Source: Flavobacteriales bacterium
GTDB taxonomy: Bacteria; Bacteroidota; Bacteroidia; Flavobacteriales_D; Sanyastnellaceae
NCBI GenBank assembly: GCA_947464885.1
Contig: CANHYZ010000080.1
Location: forward strand, 1-8,033
DNA length: 8,033 nucleotides
Direction of reading: 5' to 3'
Shown here: positions 1 through 6,390 of the stretch, in pieces
Layout: every line of letters starts with the position of its first letter
Position numbering within the stretch: position 1 is the first letter of the stretch
Position numbers and translations under genes: made by a program
The notes under the pieces: generated by a model
What the model saw: only the letters and a program-made list of their open reading frames with translations
The model's database searches: none
Told to the model about the DNA's origin: nothing

Positions 1-1
1 C

Positions 2-1441
2 AATTCACTTGCGCTCATAGCTTTATTTCTTCTCCCATGCATTGGATTATTGTGGACTACGGACTTTAATTACGCGTTCTGGGACTTGCGGATGAAATTG
101 CCGATTCTGGCATTGCCGCTGTTGTTTGTGCTACTCGACCCCCTGACGCAAGGACAATTTCGAGCATTAATCGGGTTGTTCATTCTTGCCGTATTGACAG
201 CCGTTCTGTGGTGCCTGAAAGTGTATTGGCTGCATGAAGTGCCTTGGGAAGAGGATGTGCGCAACATCTCGGTTTTTATCTCACACGTTCGCTTTTCGTT
301 ATTGATTGCGCTTGCGCTCGGACTACTGGTGCGCTTTGCACATAATTCATGGCAAGGCATTTTGCTTATCGTATTGGTCGCTATTCCTTCATTGTATTTC
401 ATTTACATCATTGGAAGCGTTACCGGCGTTATTGTGCTCATGGCCTTGTTGCTGTGGTTAATGCTCCGTCAAATTGCGTTGCAAAACAGTCGCGGGATGA
501 AGGTGCTGTTTTCCGCTTTAATACTTGCGGCACTTATTATCCCGGTTTATTCTGTGCAACGCGCTTATGAGGCTTATTTCAATGTGCCGGTGATGGACTG
601 GTCACAACTGGAAAGGACGACAGCCGGCGGTGAGGAATACATCCATCATGCGGAGTATCCGTTCATCGAGGACGGTCACTACGTGATGACACACATTGCC
701 TGGGGCGAGTTGTATGACGCTTGGTTCACCCGCAGTTTGATTCATCCCGATAGTCTCGATGGACGTGGGCACATGCTGAAAGGCACGCTCATTCGGTACA
801 TGGCTTCTAAGGGATTGCACAAGGATCATGAAGGTGTTGCAGCGCTTACCGCAGAAGATGTGAAGGCGATTGAACGCGGAGTGCCAACGGTGTTGGACAA
901 TCAGAAAAGAGGTCTCAATAAACGCCTTGATCGCATCTTCTTTGAATGGTCGAATTACCGCGCCGGCGGCGACCCCAACGGCCACAGTGTGCTGCAGCGT
1001 TGGGAATTCTGGAAAACGGGATGGGGTATTGCGAAGGCGAATATGTTTTTCGGCGTTGGAACCGGTGACGTGAAATTGGCATTCCGCCAAGCCTATATCG
1101 ATAACGATTCGCCACTTCAGCCTCAGTTCAGACTCCGCGCGCACAATCAATACCTAACGATGTGGATTACTTACGGGATTGTTGGTCTAATCCTTTTCTT
1201 GCTCATTCTGGTGTGGCCGTTATTCCACGGCTATGGACGTGATGCGAACTACATCATGTTCTTCATTCTGGCCGCACTCTCATTCCTTACCGAAGACACC
1301 TTGGAATCACAAGCAGGAGTGATGTTTTTCGCCTTTTTCTATGCGCTGTTTACGACGGAGCGTTCGTTATCGCTTGCAGAACTTGTGCGGTCGAAATCGT
1401 CAAGGAATCGCCCTTCTTCGGATGCGATTCAGCACAAATAA
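2..1441 (+). CDS. O-antigen ligase/polymerase (WaaL/Wzy-like) membrane protein, 5' partial
   Basis: Multi-spanning inner-membrane protein of the O-antigen ligase/polymerase family, which transfers or polymerises undecaprenyl-linked glycan on the periplasmic face. The frame is open to the left edge and already reads hydrophobic sequence (ALIALFLLPCIGLLW) before the first candidate start, TTG at 50, so the true start lies outside the window. Visible parts in order: a membrane segment, the motif FWDLRMKLP that precedes the next one, several more helices up to about nt 570, a long hydrophilic loop (about nt 590-1160), then two C-terminal helices and a basic cytoplasmic tail. The loop holds the family signatures RWEFW (nt 998-1012), GVGTGD (about nt 1055-1072) and HNQYL (nt 1142-1156). 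Known ligases depend on Arg and His residues in this loop. Family assignment is firm; ligase versus polymerase, and the substrate, cannot be told from sequence. The last 92 nt overlap the convergent glycosyltransferase gene. Confidence 0.88.
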   Translation, partial: NSLALIALFLLPCIGLLWTTDFNYAFWDLRMKLPILALPLLFVLLDPLTQGQFRALIGLFILAVLTAVLWCLKVYWLHEVPWEEDVRNISVFISHVRFSLLIALALGLLVRFAHNSWQGILLIVLVAIPSLYFIYIIGSVTGVIVLMALLLWLMLRQIALQNSRGMKVLFSALILAALIIPVYSVQRAYEAYFNVPVMDWSQLERTTAGGEEYIHHAEYPFIEDGHYVMTHIAWGELYDAWFTRSLIHPDSLDGRGHMLKGTLIRYMASKGLHKDHEGVAALTAEDVKAIERGVPTVLDNQKRGLNKRLDRIFFEWSNYRAGGDPNGHSVLQRWEFWKTGWGIAKANMFFGVGTGDVKLAFRQAYIDNDSPLQPQFRLRAHNQYLTMWITYGIVGLILFLLILVWPLFHGYGRDANYIMFFILAALSFLTEDTLESQAGVMFFAFFYALFTTERSLSLAELVRSKSSRNRPSSDAIQHK

Positions 1442-2354
1442 CGAGAGCTTTTTTTCCAATGGGGGCCCATCGTCCGGGATGCATCGGGCGCTTGGGTGAA
1501 AACAAACCAATCGCCTGAATGCCGCATGCCGCCGCAATATGCAAGGGACCGGTGCTGGCAGCCACTAAGACATTACACGAGCCCACAAGGGTGATCAATT
1601 CAGCGAGACTCAGCTTTCCGGTAAGGTCGGAAACGTGCGAGGTATTCAAGGGTAGTTGCCCGCGCAGTTGTTCGCCTTCTTCTGCAGTACCCGTGATGTA
1701 TACGTGAAATCGCTCCGGAGAGAGGCTGCCGATGAGTTCACGGTAATGCTCGAGCCCCCACTGAGGAGCGCTCCCTTTCGAAAGGGGATGAATCACGACT
1801 TTTATCTTCGAAGCATGCGTTTGGATAATATCGGAAACCACAGCCGGTAGCGGTGTGTGGCGATTATCGAATCCATAGAGGGTAGCAATTTCCTCAAGAC
1901 TGATGGTGTCTTCTATGCCTAGCGGACGCAGCAACTTGAAGTTTAATTGCGATTCATGGAGGTCGGAATTTTTACGTGAAAAGAAAACAAGTTTATTGCA
2001 TTTGGTGAGCGCATGTAGGCGATGACCGGTGCTGATGCGCAAACGGATGCCGGCCTTTTTCGCTAACCAAAGAATTTCTTTTCTCGGATACACATGGATA
2101 ATCGCATCCGCCTCACATTCACTCAGAATCGCCATTTGCTCTGCGGGTGAATGCGTTTTGATGTCATCCCAGTTGAGGTAGTCGTCGACATGAGCGCAGG
2201 CTTCAATAATGCCTTGCGTATATCCTCGGCCTAAAAATGTAATACGACACTCGGGCCATTGCTGTTTGATTTTACCACATAACGGTAGCGTGAGCATCAC
2301 GTCGCCGATACTGTCGGTGCGCGAAATCAAAATATGGTTCAAGGCTGTACTCAT
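1350..2354 (-). CDS. Glycosyltransferase family 9 (heptosyltransferase-like)
   Basis: GT-B fold sugar transferase of the heptosyltransferase (WaaC/WaaF) family, which adds a sugar from a nucleotide-activated donor to LPS core or a related glycan in the cytoplasm. The N-terminal domain opens with ISRTDSIGDVMLTLPL, the DxIGD loop of the family. The C-terminal domain has VIHPLSKGSAPQW followed by the donor-site signature STGPLHIAAACG near residue 267. The common Asp before TGP is Ser here. I chose ATG at 2354, giving 334 residues, because it forms an ATGA overlap with the stop of the upstream glycosyltransferase. A longer start at 2396 would add 14 residues ahead of the usual N-terminus and a 46-nt overlap. 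It is the last gene of the run, and its 3' end overlaps the O-antigen ligase gene on the other strand. Family is clear; the sugar and acceptor are unknown. Confidence 0.9.
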   Translation of the reverse strand: MSTALNHILISRTDSIGDVMLTLPLCGKIKQQWPECRITFLGRGYTQGIIEACAHVDDYLNWDDIKTHSPAEQMAILSECEADAIIHVYPRKEILWLAKKAGIRLRISTGHRLHALTKCNKLVFFSRKNSDLHESQLNFKLLRPLGIEDTISLEEIATLYGFDNRHTPLPAVVSDIIQTHASKIKVVIHPLSKGSAPQWGLEHYRELIGSLSPERFHVYITGTAEEGEQLRGQLPLNTSHVSDLTGKLSLAELITLVGSCNVLVAASTGPLHIAAACGIQAIGLFSPKRPMHPGRWAPIGKKALVICAESHPKKGDSLTISTAQVLQAITNAPS

Positions 2355-3103
2355 CGGTGATGGTGTAATTGGCGCAACATGGTGTATTTGCGCCATGTCG
2401 CATAGGCCGAAAGTCGTGAAATGGTGAAGCCCGTTTTTCCGTCGAGGAATCCGGTTGTCAGAATGAAGCTTTTGAAAAACTGCGCGATGACTTTCAGTAA
2501 AATCATTCCGTAAGAAATGGAGGTGCCGCGCTCAAACAATTCACGTGCTGCAATCTTTCCGAAGTATTCGATTTGACGCAGATGATCTTCGCGGGTGTAG
2601 TAAGAGTAGTGCAGAATGTCGCCCTGTAATTGCATTGGTGATGATTCGTCGTTAAGATCAAGCCGATCATGTGGATTGACGCCACCCCAGCGTGCTTTGT
2701 TCCGAGCGACGAGACGAATTTTGGTGTCCGGATACCAACCGCAATGGCGCACCCAATGACCGCAATAGTTGGTTAGGCGGTTCATGCTGCATCCTGTTCC
2801 GATAGGTTGCGATTTAAAGGCGATGATGGATGCGCGCAGCTTGTCGTCTAGCGCTTCATCTGCATCGAGCGACAGAATCCAGTCACCCGTTGTCTGATCC
2901 AACGCGTAATTCTTTTGTTGAATATGACCTTCGAAGGGATGTTCAATGAACGTGGCGCCGTATTGCGCTGCAATCGCTTTCGTTCCGTCTTTGGAAAAGG
3001 AGTCTACTACCACGATTTCGTCGACCACACCCATCAACGACTGCAAGCAGCGCGCGAGATTGCGCTCTTCGTTAAATGTGATAATAGCCGCCGATAATTT
3101 CAT
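2351..3103 (-). CDS. Glycosyltransferase family 2, WaaE/KdtX-like
   Basis: Cytoplasmic GT-A fold glycosyltransferase of 250 residues. The N-terminus AAIITFNEERNLARCL (residues 5-20) and IVVVDSFSKDGT (30-41) form the nucleotide-binding part. The metal-binding DxD motif is SLDADE, with Asp at 80 and 82. The middle and end (HCGWYPDTKIRL, WGGVNPHDRL, then a hydrophobic, basic stretch FFKSFILTTGFLDG) match the LPS-core glucosyltransferase type called WaaE or KdtX, where the C-terminal part probably sits against the membrane. The gene starts 31 nt after uppP, and its TGA shares four bases with the ATG of the family 9 glycosyltransferase, which suggests coupled translation. The class is confident; donor sugar and acceptor are not predictable, and other small GT2 enzymes of envelope glycan synthesis look alike. 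Confidence 0.9.
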   Translation of the reverse strand: MKLSAAIITFNEERNLARCLQSLMGVVDEIVVVDSFSKDGTKAIAAQYGATFIEHPFEGHIQQKNYALDQTTGDWILSLDADEALDDKLRASIIAFKSQPIGTGCSMNRLTNYCGHWVRHCGWYPDTKIRLVARNKARWGGVNPHDRLDLNDESSPMQLQGDILHYSYYTREDHLRQIEYFGKIAARELFERGTSISYGMILLKVIAQFFKSFILTTGFLDGKTGFTISRLSAYATWRKYTMLRQLHHHR

Positions 3104-3134
3104 GCACGAAAGGTAATCAACGAAAATGTCCTCA

Positions 3135-3923
3135 TTACAGAACGCTCAAGTCAACGCCCGCACCCAGCAGAATGAGCAACAAAGCGCCGAGAATGATGCG
3201 GTACCATCCGAAGATGCGGAACCCGTATTGCGTGAGGTATGAGACAAAAAAACGGATGGCCATCATGGCTACCAGGAATGCAACCAGATTGCCAATGGCA
3301 AGTACGGTTAAGTTGTGGGTGGTGAATATTTCCGGTGTGCCATCCAACGCCTTAACCAATTTCAACGCGCTTGCGCCGAACATGGTTGGCACAGCAAGGA
3401 AGAAGGAGAATTCCGCCGCCTGTTTGCGTGTCAGGCCTTGCGACATGCCGCCGATAATCGTGGCGGCTGATCGTGACACACCCGGAATCATGCTGATACA
3501 TTGCGTCAGCCCGATGATGAATGCTTTGGGAAAAGTGAGTACGATTTCGTTTTTCGGATTTAACAGCTTGTCGATAAACACAAGCACGACGCCACCGAGC
3601 AGAAGACTCACAGCCACAGTTGTCGGGCTCTCGAGTAGTTCATCGATGACATCATTCAGCAACAAACCGAGAACAGCCGAGGGAATGAAGGCGAAAATGA
3701 GTTTGAAGTAAAAATCAAGGCTTTGAAAAAAACGCTTCCAGTACAAAACGACTACACTCAGGATAGCACCAAACTGGATGTTGACAATGAAAGCTTTCAC
3801 GAAGGCGTCGTTGCCAATACCCAATAGCTGTTGGGTGATAATCATGTGTCCGGTACTGCTGATGGGAAGAAATTCCGTAATCCCCTCAACGATGGCAATG
3901 ATGATAGCTTGAAAAATGGACAC
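3135..3923 (-). CDS. uppP: Undecaprenyl-diphosphatase (UppP/BacA)
   Basis: Integral membrane phosphatase that removes a phosphate from undecaprenyl diphosphate, renewing the lipid carrier used for peptidoglycan and O-antigen precursors; extra copies are known to give bacitracin resistance. The 262-residue length is normal for the family. Both active-site regions are present: EGITEFLPISSTGHM at residues 13-27 (Glu13, Glu17, Ser22-Ser23, His26) and PGVSRSAATIIGG at 147-159 with Arg151. Several further hydrophobic helices follow, the last ending at the C-terminus. The start is GTG at 3923, the only start that gives the usual IFQAIIIAIVEG beginning; no ATG lies nearby in frame. It begins 20 nt after the DUF3098 gene, a pairing I know from Bacteroidota. 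Placement with two glycosyltransferases fits a role in supplying carrier for surface glycans. Confidence 0.97.
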   Translation of the reverse strand: MSIFQAIIIAIVEGITEFLPISSTGHMIITQQLLGIGNDAFVKAFIVNIQFGAILSVVVLYWKRFFQSLDFYFKLIFAFIPSAVLGLLLNDVIDELLESPTTVAVSLLLGGVVLVFIDKLLNPKNEIVLTFPKAFIIGLTQCISMIPGVSRSAATIIGGMSQGLTRKQAAEFSFFLAVPTMFGASALKLVKALDGTPEIFTTHNLTVLAIGNLVAFLVAMMAIRFFVSYLTQYGFRIFGWYRIILGALLLILLGAGVDLSVL

Positions 3924-3943
3924 GAGTCGGGAAGATTCAATAA

Positions 3944-4204
3944 TTAAGATTCACTGCGTTGCTTGGGCTTGTGCATGATGGCATAGCCAATGAACGCATA
4001 GCCAAACAGAACAACAATAGGAGCAAGCGTAATCCGACGGAATGAAAAGATCGATGGGTCGAACACGTTTGGATCTTCACTACCACCGCCTGTCATGAGC
4101 AAATATCCCAACAAGACAATACCGATACCGATAAGCAATAGTTGGTAGTTTTTCTTTTGAAACGCGAATTTCAATTTCGAGGGCGATGACGGTTGTTTAG
4201 CCAT
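3944..4204 (-). CDS. DUF3098 family small membrane protein
   Basis: Small inner-membrane protein of 86 residues with no known biochemical role. It has a basic N-terminus, a first membrane helix around residues 20-37 (LLLIGIGIVLLGYLLM), the segment GGGSEDPNVFDPSIFSFRR, and a second helix (ITLAPIVVLFGYAFIGYAIM) with a short charged tail. The middle segment with the Arg-Arg pair before LAP is the signature I recognise for DUF3098, found in Bacteroidota. From memory, the family often lies between ftsX and uppP. Here uppP follows after 20 nt, but upstream is a divergent TonB-dependent receptor rather than ftsX, so this gene probably leads the transcript. No convincing promoter is visible in the 80-nt divergent gap (4205-4284). 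A link to cell division or envelope synthesis is inference from context only. Confidence 0.9.
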   Translation of the reverse strand: MAKQPSSPSKLKFAFQKKNYQLLLIGIGIVLLGYLLMTGGGSEDPNVFDPSIFSFRRITLAPIVVLFGYAFIGYAIMHKPKQRSES

Positions 4205-4284
4205 ATTAATTACTGATTAGCAGCGCAATTTACATAAAAGCAGGTTGTAAAGAGTGAAAATTGAAAGAACTATTTTCGCGCCCT

Positions 4285-6156
4285 ATGAAGAAAAATCTGC
4301 TGGTTTTATTTCTCTTATTCGCTAACGTTTTTAGCTACGCGCAGTCCGATTCGACCATGTCATTCAATGAAGTTGTCGTGAGTGAAAAGCGTTTATCCGA
4401 TATTCCTTTTGCTTTAGCGCCAAGGAATATTCAAATCATTAGTCGTGATGAAATTCTCGCCATGCCCGCTCAAAGCATCGCCGAGATCCTCACTTGGATT
4501 GCCGGGGTAGATCTCCGTCAGCGCGGCCCCCAAGGATCCCAGGCGGATCTGAGTATTTTAGGAAGCACCTTTGAGCAGGTCCTCGTTTTGATTGATGGCA
4601 TCCCCATGCGTGATGCTCAAACCGGGCATCTCATGATGAATCTTCCGATCGATATTCAGCAAATCGAGCGCATTGAAATCATCAAGGGAACCGCGGCCCG
4701 CATCTATGGTGCCAATGCACTGGCAGGTGCCGTGAACTTCGTAACACGCGCACCGGCTTCGGATAACGTGTTCGCCCAACTCTGGACCGGAACCTACACG
4801 CCATTGGAAAATGACACCGTCAAGCAATACCTCCAGGCGGGTGGCCGATTGGGCCTTGGTTGGAAAAGTAAAGACGGCTCTCAGCGCCATCAGGTAGATG
4901 CATCCTACTACGATTCCGAAGGGTATCGTTATAATTCGTCCAACTCCCAACAGCGCGTGGGCTATCGCTCAACCCTGTTTTTCAAAGATCAAAAATCTCA
5001 ATTGAACCTGGCCTCCGGTATTGTCAAAAACGAAACAGGTGCCAATGGATTCTATGCATACCCCTACGACGTTGACGCTTTCGAAACAACCGAAACCATC
5101 TACGCATCTGCACGCTATCGCATGCAAGCCGGTCAATGGAGCATACAGCCACTTTGTTATTGGCGGTATAGTCACGACGATTACATTTTCATACGCGAGA
5201 AACCGGAGGTGTATCGAAACAATCACTTCAATACAGCGGCAGGTGCGGAAATTCATGTTTCCAAAACAAACAAGGCCGGTCAATTTGGAGGAGGTTATGA
5301 GTCGCGCGCAGAAATCATCCACAGCAACAATCTGGGAAATCATAGCCGGTATTACCACAGTTTTTATGGCGAACAGAGATTGTTGTTTGAGAATTCTGCC
5401 GTGGTTGTTATCGGTGCAATGGTGCAGTACAGCCGTCCATTTGGAGTGAATGTTTATCCCGGATTGGAGTTTAGCGCTCCGATAGTGCAATCGCTGCGCG
5501 TGTTTGGTAATGTTGGACTCGGTAGCCGTAATCCAAGTTTTACCGACTTGTATTATTCCGATCGTGCCAACAGCGGAAACCCATATTTAAAGCCGGAGAA
5601 TGCGTTTAACTCCGAAGTCGGATTCAAATGGAACCAAGGTGGCCTGCAAGTTTCCTCAAGCGGTTTCGTTCGACGCGTCAGCAACTTCATTGATTTTACC
5701 CGAAGCAATGAAGAGGATTTGTGGGTGCCGAATAACTTCCGCACCGTAACGGTTTCAGGTGTTGATACGAGAGCGACGCTTCAGTTTAAATCGAAAGGAA
5801 ACGCTGCTGTTGAGCATATCCATGTGTCACATACGTATCTTGATGGTCGTCTGGGCGAGGTGGATGAATTCAGCAAGTATTCCCTTAATCACTTGCGCCA
5901 TCAGCTTGTTGGACGTGTCGGCTTGCGTTTCTTCGACCGCTATCGTCTTCAGTTGGTTTCACGCTACAACGAACGATTCAATCAGGATGACTATTGGGTT
6001 TTTGATATGAGGGCGTCTGCTGTCTTCCCAAGATTTGACCTCGCCTTCGATGTCAACAATGCGCTGAATTCGCTTTATATCGAAAGCGGATACGTTCCTA
6101 TGCCCGGCAGATTATACCGCCTTTCGCTTTCCTGGAAGTGGAACAAGGAAGGGTAA
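4285..6156 (+). CDS. TonB-dependent outer-membrane receptor
   Basis: Outer-membrane beta-barrel that imports a scarce ligand using energy passed on by TonB. I start it at ATG 4285 (623 residues) because MKKNLLVLFLLFANVFSYAQ is then a clean signal peptide, probably cut after SYA; a TTG at 4261 would only add eight residues. A TonB-box-like stretch FNEVVVSE follows (27-34). The plug domain spans about 45-155, including EILTWIAGVDLRQRG, VLVLIDGIPM, IERIEIIKGTAARIYG and AGAVNFVTR. The barrel runs to a C-terminal strand, YRLSLSWKW, near the end. It resembles the BtuB/vitamin or siderophore type rather than SusC: there is no N-terminal carboxypeptidase-like domain and no SusD partner. No cobalamin riboswitch fits in the short upstream gap, so the ligand (siderophore, haem, vitamin or other) is open. 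Confidence 0.93.
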   Translation: MKKNLLVLFLLFANVFSYAQSDSTMSFNEVVVSEKRLSDIPFALAPRNIQIISRDEILAMPAQSIAEILTWIAGVDLRQRGPQGSQADLSILGSTFEQVLVLIDGIPMRDAQTGHLMMNLPIDIQQIERIEIIKGTAARIYGANALAGAVNFVTRAPASDNVFAQLWTGTYTPLENDTVKQYLQAGGRLGLGWKSKDGSQRHQVDASYYDSEGYRYNSSNSQQRVGYRSTLFFKDQKSQLNLASGIVKNETGANGFYAYPYDVDAFETTETIYASARYRMQAGQWSIQPLCYWRYSHDDYIFIREKPEVYRNNHFNTAAGAEIHVSKTNKAGQFGGGYESRAEIIHSNNLGNHSRYYHSFYGEQRLLFENSAVVVIGAMVQYSRPFGVNVYPGLEFSAPIVQSLRVFGNVGLGSRNPSFTDLYYSDRANSGNPYLKPENAFNSEVGFKWNQGGLQVSSSGFVRRVSNFIDFTRSNEEDLWVPNNFRTVTVSGVDTRATLQFKSKGNAAVEHIHVSHTYLDGRLGEVDEFSKYSLNHLRHQLVGRVGLRFFDRYRLQLVSRYNERFNQDDYWVFDMRASAVFPRFDLAFDVNNALNSLYIESGYVPMPGRLYRLSLSWKWNKEG

Positions 6157-6164
6157 ACCAGCTG

Positions 6165-6196
6165 AAAAACAAAAACCACCGGGATTCCGATGGTTT
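6165..6196 (-). terminator. Intrinsic terminator downstream of tRNA-Leu
   Basis: On the minus strand a hairpin is followed directly by two runs of five T separated by one G (plus-strand A runs at 6165-6169 and 6171-6175). The stem pairs AAACCA (6173-6178) with TGGTTT (6191-6196), then one mismatch, then CGG (6180-6182) with CCG (6187-6189) around a GATT loop. Position and orientation suit the end of the tRNA transcript. For the converging receptor mRNA the fit is poorer: a weak alternative hairpin GTTT-CAGTGT-AAAC (6193-6206) precedes a T7 run at 6209-6215, so two-way termination is possible but not shown. Confidence 0.75.
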
Positions 6197-6225
6197 CAGT
6201 GTAAACGGTTTTTTTGGTTAAATGA

Positions 6226-6239
6226 ACTGCTTGCGCAGT
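6226..6239 (-). other. Short hairpin in the tRNA 3' trailer
   Basis: ACTGC and GCAGT form a perfect five-base-pair stem around a four-base loop, 13 nt beyond the mature 3' end of the tRNA and before the terminator. No T run adjoins it, so it is not a terminator by itself. It may be a stop point or protection for nucleases that trim the tRNA precursor; that role is inference. Confidence 0.4.
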
Positions 6240-6252
6240 ATATCGATTGTTG

Positions 6253-6334
6253 TACCCAGGGTGGGAATCGAACCCACACGCCCGAAGACACACGATTTTG
6301 AGTCGTGCGCGTCTACCAATTCCGCCACCTAGGC
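6253..6334 (-). tRNA. tRNA-Leu (anticodon CAA)
   Basis: A complete 82-nt class II tRNA can be folded by eye. The acceptor stem pairs GCCTAGG with CCTGGGT (two G-U pairs, all seven positions matched), with discriminator A. The D arm is GCG/CGC around a loop containing GGTAGA. The anticodon arm is CACGA/TCGTG around CTCAAAA, giving anticodon CAA (plus-strand 6298-6300), which reads UUG leucine codons. The long variable arm (13 nt, with a GTC-TTCG-GGC mini-hairpin) is typical of leucine tRNAs, and the T arm is GTGGG/CCCAC around TTCGATT. The CCA end is not encoded (ACAA follows), so it must be added enzymatically. It lies 56 nt downstream of the unknown secreted-protein gene on the same strand. 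Confidence 0.97.
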
Positions 6335-6339
6335 ATACG

Positions 6340-6357
6340 CCCATTCCTTTGAACGGG
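6340..6357 (-). other. Hairpin in the tRNA 5' leader
   Basis: Just upstream of the tRNA, CCCGTTC and GAATGGG pair over seven positions (one G-U) around an AAAG loop. No T run follows, so it is not a normal terminator. It could mark a processing site separating the upstream mRNA from the tRNA or be part of the tRNA precursor leader; both are inferences. Confidence 0.4.
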
Positions 6358-6361
6358 GGTG

Positions 6362-6369
6362 CAAATATA
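6362..6369 (-). promoter_or_regulatory. Possible Bacteroidota -7 promoter element for tRNA-Leu
   Basis: The minus strand reads TATATTTG, an exact match to the TAnnTTTG -7 consensus used by the main sigma factor of Bacteroidota, 27 nt before the tRNA 5' end. Transcription from it would give a short tRNA leader. The weakness is the -33 element: the nearest TTG that is not too close lies only about 13 nt upstream, closer than usual. The tRNA could instead be made by readthrough from the preceding gene. Confidence 0.45.
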
Positions 6370-6390
6370 TATGCAAGAAGTACAATTTTA

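Noticed and set aside
602..1150. Long antisense reading frame inside the O-antigen ligase gene (182 codons).
   Set aside because: The plus frame carries clear family motifs throughout; the antisense product has no recognisable domain and is rich in residues expected from a mirrored frame.
1447..1458. T-rich run just after the O-antigen ligase stop, considered as a terminator.
   Set aside because: No stable hairpin precedes it, and the run is explained by Lys-Lys codons of the overlapping glycosyltransferase gene on the other strand.
3172..3711. Plus-strand reading frame of 179 codons opposite uppP.
   Set aside because: uppP is unmistakable with both active-site motifs; the opposite frame is a compositional shadow.
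4271..4278. TATTTTCG, one base off the TAnnTTTG promoter box, upstream of the receptor ATG.
   Set aside because: It lies only 6 nt before the start codon, so transcription would begin at or inside the coding region, and the nearest TTG upstream is spaced too far.
4205..4284. Possible cobalamin riboswitch ahead of the BtuB-like receptor.
   Set aside because: The gap is only 80 nt and shows no conserved B12-box-like sequence; a cobalamin riboswitch needs far more room.
4969..5490. Reading frames on both strands inside the receptor barrel region (up to 173 codons).
   Set aside because: They coincide with the intact receptor frame, which continues through with barrel-like alternation; no independent start context or domain is seen.
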